Assembly: GCA_013389115.1 (NCBI GenBank)
Contig: JACADY010000015.1
Coordinates: 1-64,000, forward strand
DNA: 64,000 bases
Origin: Alphaproteobacteria bacterium
GTDB taxonomy: Bacteria > Pseudomonadota > Alphaproteobacteria > Micropepsales > Micropepsaceae
Direction: 5' to 3'
Shown here: one piece after another, positions 61,341 through 64,000 of the stretch
Numbering within the stretch: the stretch's first letter is position 1
Layout of the letters: every line of letters starts with the position of its first letter
Program-made: the position numbers and the translations under genes
The notes under the pieces: generated by a model
Seen by the model: only the letters and a program-made list of their open reading frames with translations
What the model was told of the DNA's origin: nothing
Databases searched by the model: none

Positions 61341-62129
61341 GTGACGAGTGACGACAAAAGCAATGCCATGAGCCATCCCGATATCCTCAGCACGGGGAGC
61401 GCTCCTGCCGCCCGCACGATGGAAGTCCCTGGCACGCTTTCGGGCGTCAGCCTTCTCAGGCGGCTCCCGCCCGAAGCCATGCAGAAGGTCGACCAGCAGT
61501 GTCTGTGGAAAACGGCGAGCCCAGGCGACCAGATTCTCTCGCGCGACCAGCATTCGAGCGATGTCTATTTCGTCGTCAAAGGCAAAGTCCGGATCGTCAA
61601 TTTCTCGGCCTCGGGCCGCGAGGTCGCCTATGCGACGGCCGAAACGGGCGACTATTTCGGCGAATTGTCGGCGATCGACAATCATCCCCGCTCGGCCAAT
61701 GTCGTCGCGCTCGATGAATGCCGGCTTGCCGTGATGCCGGCCGGCGTCTTTCGCGACGTCGTGCGCGCGGATGCCGAAATTTCATGGTGCGTGATGGAAA
61801 AGCTCTGCGCCATCGTGCGGGCGAGCGATGACCGGATCATGGACCTCGCCACGCTCTCGGCCTATCAACGGGTCTATCTTGAGCTGCTCAAGATCAAGCG
61901 GCCCGACCCGGTGCGGCCCAATTCCTGGCTCATTTATCCCCTGCCCACCCAGGCACAGATCGCCGCCCTTGCCTCCACCACCCGCGAGACGGTGGCGCGC
62001 GTGCTCTCTCAGCTGCAGGCCGATGGCATATCGGAGCGCAAGGGGCGCACGCTCTATATCCGACAGCTCGACCGCTTGCAGCGTCTGGCCGAGCGCGCAC
62101 CGCATCAGCCGGAAGACGCGGCGCGCTGA
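61341..62129 (+). CDS. Crp/Fnr family transcriptional regulator
   Basis: cNMP-binding GDYFGELSAIDNHPRSANVVA; HTH TQAQIAALASTTRETVARVLSQLQADGI. Confidence 0.94.
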   Translation: MTSDDKSNAMSHPDILSTGSAPAARTMEVPGTLSGVSLLRRLPPEAMQKVDQQCLWKTASPGDQILSRDQHSSDVYFVVKGKVRIVNFSASGREVAYATAETGDYFGELSAIDNHPRSANVVALDECRLAVMPAGVFRDVVRADAEISWCVMEKLCAIVRASDDRIMDLATLSAYQRVYLELLKIKRPDPVRPNSWLIYPLPTQAQIAALASTTRETVARVLSQLQADGISERKGRTLYIRQLDRLQRLAERAPHQPEDAAR

Positions 62130-62167
62130 GGCGGCGCCTGATTGCGCGATGGGTTGGAGCCGTGCGG

Positions 62168-62269
62168 CCTCCCCCTTCGAGGGCCGCGAAGAGCGGCCAC
62201 CTCTGGGTGAGGCTTTGACATGAGACCTCATCCTGAGGCCCGAGCCTTCGCGAGCCTCGAAGGATGAGG
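62168..62269. repeat. BIME-like inverted REP pair (cluster D)
   Basis: 62168-62212 and 62226-62269 in opposite orientation, then ggtggatgacccgctttcgccgggccatgacg. Confidence 0.8.
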
Positions 62270-62321
62270 CGGACCGATAAGGTGGATGACCCGCTTTCGC
62301 CGGGCCATGACGATCGGGAAA

Positions 62322-62349
62322 AGGGCCGCGCGATACGCCCCGCGGCCCT
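62322..62349. terminator. Weak candidate terminator hairpin
   Basis: AGGGCCGCG-CGATACGCCC-CGCGGCCCT followed by CCCCTTG; convergent Crp/ald gap. Confidence 0.35.
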
Positions 62350-62503
62350 CCCCTTGACGACGCACCCTCACACGGCGATCGCACGCATGGCCGCGTCAGG
62401 GCGGGCTCACCATTCCGCCCGACATCGCGACAATGCCTTGAATTCGTTCAAAGATCGTTGCCGATATCGCACAGAGCCATGGCCGGATGGACACAAGCCT
62501 GGC

Positions 62504-63622
62504 TCAAGCCGAGAGAAGCGTGTCGGCGCCGCTCCAGGAAAGGCCCTGCGCCTCGGCAACCGCGCCATAGGTGAGCACGCCCTTGTGCACATTGAGCCCC
62601 GCCTTCAGATGGGGATTGTCGAGCAAAGCGCGGCGATAGCCCTTGTTCGCCAGTTGCAGCGTGAAGGGCAGCGTTGCGTTGTTGAGCGCAAAGGTCGAGG
62701 TGCGCGCGACGGCGCCCGGCATGTTCGCCACGCAATAATGCACGACGCCGCCGACCTTGTAGGTCGGATGCGCGTGGGTCGTTGCGTGCGAGGTCTCGGC
62801 GCAGCCGCCCTGATCGATCGCGACGTCGACGATGACGGAGCCGGGCTTCATCCTTTTTACCATCTCGGCCGTGATGAGCTTGGGCGCGGCCGCCCCGAGC
62901 AGGAGCACGGCACCGATCACGAGGTCGGCGCCGAGGACATATTCCTCAATCGAATCGAGGGTCGAGAAGATCGTGTTCAGCTTGGCGCCGAATTGCTGAT
63001 CGAGTTCGGCAAGGCGCGGCAGGCTCTTGTCGATGACGGTCACATGCGCCTCCAGACCCATCGCCATGCGCGCGGCATTGGCGCCAACGACGCCGCCGCC
63101 GATGACGACGACCTTGGCCGCAGGCACGCCCGGCACTCCGCCCAGCAGCATGCCGCGCCCGCCCTGCTCGATCTCGAGACAATGGGCACCAGCCTGGATC
63201 GACATGCGGCCCGCGACCTCGGACATGGGGGCGAGCAGCGGCAGGCCGCCGCGCGCGTCCGTCACCGTCTCATAGGCGATGCCGACGGCGCCGGAGCGCA
63301 GCAGGCCTTGCGTCTGGTCGGGATCGGGCGCCAGGTGCAGATAGGTGAAGAGGATCTGGCCGTCGCGCAGCATGGCGATCTCGGCCGCCTGCGGCTCCTT
63401 CACCTTCACGATCATCTCGGCGCTTGCAAAGACCTCGGAGGCATCGGGCAGGATGCTTGCCCCGGCCGCGCGATAGTGGTCATCGGTGAGGCCGATCGCA
63501 TTGCCGGCATGGGTCTCGACAATCACCTTGTGGCCGTTCGCGACGAGCTCGCGCACCGAAGCGGGGGTGAGCCCCACCCGATACTCGTGGACCTTCACTT
63601 CCTTGGGGACGCCGATAAGCAT
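62504..63622 (-). CDS. ald: Alanine dehydrogenase
   Basis: [36 protein letters not shown]...[44 protein letters not shown]. Confidence 0.97.
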   Translation of the reverse strand: MLIGVPKEVKVHEYRVGLTPASVRELVANGHKVIVETHAGNAIGLTDDHYRAAGASILPDASEVFASAEMIVKVKEPQAAEIAMLRDGQILFTYLHLAPDPDQTQGLLRSGAVGIAYETVTDARGGLPLLAPMSEVAGRMSIQAGAHCLEIEQGGRGMLLGGVPGVPAAKVVVIGGGVVGANAARMAMGLEAHVTVIDKSLPRLAELDQQFGAKLNTIFSTLDSIEEYVLGADLVIGAVLLLGAAAPKLITAEMVKRMKPGSVIVDVAIDQGGCAETSHATTHAHPTYKVGGVVHYCVANMPGAVARTSTFALNNATLPFTLQLANKGYRRALLDNPHLKAGLNVHKGVLTYGAVAEAQGLSWSGADTLLSA

Positions 63623-63663
63623 GGGTTGAGACCTGTGCGGGAGAAGATTTCTTTCAGGGCAGT

Positions 63664-64000
63664 TCAGGCAGTTGCGTCTATAGCCTTACGCACGCCGCCG
63701 ACGGCGATTGCGATTTCATCCTCGCCGGCAATGAGGGGCGGCGCGATCGCGATCGTGTCGCCGGCGATGCGGATCATCAGGTTTTGATCAAAGAACGCAC
63801 GCTGAAGCAATTCATAGCCACGCTTGCCGGGCATGCCGGCGATGGGCTCAAGGTCGATCGCGGCCGCCATGCCGACATTGCGGATATCAAGGACAAAGGG
63901 CGCTCCCTTGAGCGCGTGAACCGCGTCCTCAAGCACCTTCTCCATCGATCCTGCCCGCTCGAACAGGCCCTCGTCGCGGTAGAGATCAAGGGTCGCAAGG
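63664..64000 (-). CDS. Class III aminotransferase (5' end outside window)
   Basis: LDLYRDEGLFERAGSMEKVLEDAVHALKGAPFVLDIRNVGMAAAIDLEP...RIAGDTIAIAPPLIAGEDEI. Confidence 0.85.
   Translation of the reverse strand, partial: LATLDLYRDEGLFERAGSMEKVLEDAVHALKGAPFVLDIRNVGMAAAIDLEPIAGMPGKRGYELLQRAFFDQNLMIRIAGDTIAIAPPLIAGEDEIAIAVGGVRKAIDATA

Noticed and set aside
62264-63787. 507-aa plus-strand ORF
   Set aside because: Antisense shadow of alanine dehydrogenase, with its start inside repeat cluster D.

Overview
This 64 kb window is a GC-rich, alphaproteobacterial-type chromosomal segment, almost all conserved housekeeping genes. I saw no rRNA, tRNA, CRISPR array, prophage or transposase. Main blocks: an aa3 cytochrome c oxidase operon (ctaC-ctaD-ctaB-small ORF-ctaG-ctaE-DUF983-SURF1); tldD and SPFH genes; copper delivery (PCuAC, SCO1); gshA-rsmE / ubiA / fabI; ubiD; a 4Fe-4S/SCP2-like fusion divergent from a MarR gene; pmbA-cysQ-DUF4170; a lipid A locus (msbA, DUF374, waaA, lpxK, lpxL); xseA, purD; two tandem APH-like kinases, a PAS histidine kinase, an ACAD10/11-like acyl-CoA dehydrogenase, LysR and DUF1329; tadA, rluB, rsmD, mutL, pgi; an M16 peptidase pair; lspA, ileS, ribF; a TipF-like EAL protein; ald and others. 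The observations I consider most worth checking are: (1) a split version of the eukaryotic ACAD10/ACAD11 architecture (two APH-type kinases plus a very ACAD11-like dehydrogenase), suggesting 4-hydroxyacyl-CoA/levulinate-type catabolism; (2) gshA interrupted by an in-frame UGA exactly where a conserved Trp is expected; (3) a ~101 bp intergenic palindromic repeat family with one copy lying in frame inside the N-terminal coding region of a MarR regulator; (4) BIME-like inverted repeat clusters located preferentially in convergent intergenic gaps; (5) an M23 peptidase with the H-x-H motif changed to H-x-C. All identities were counted by eye; no database search was run.
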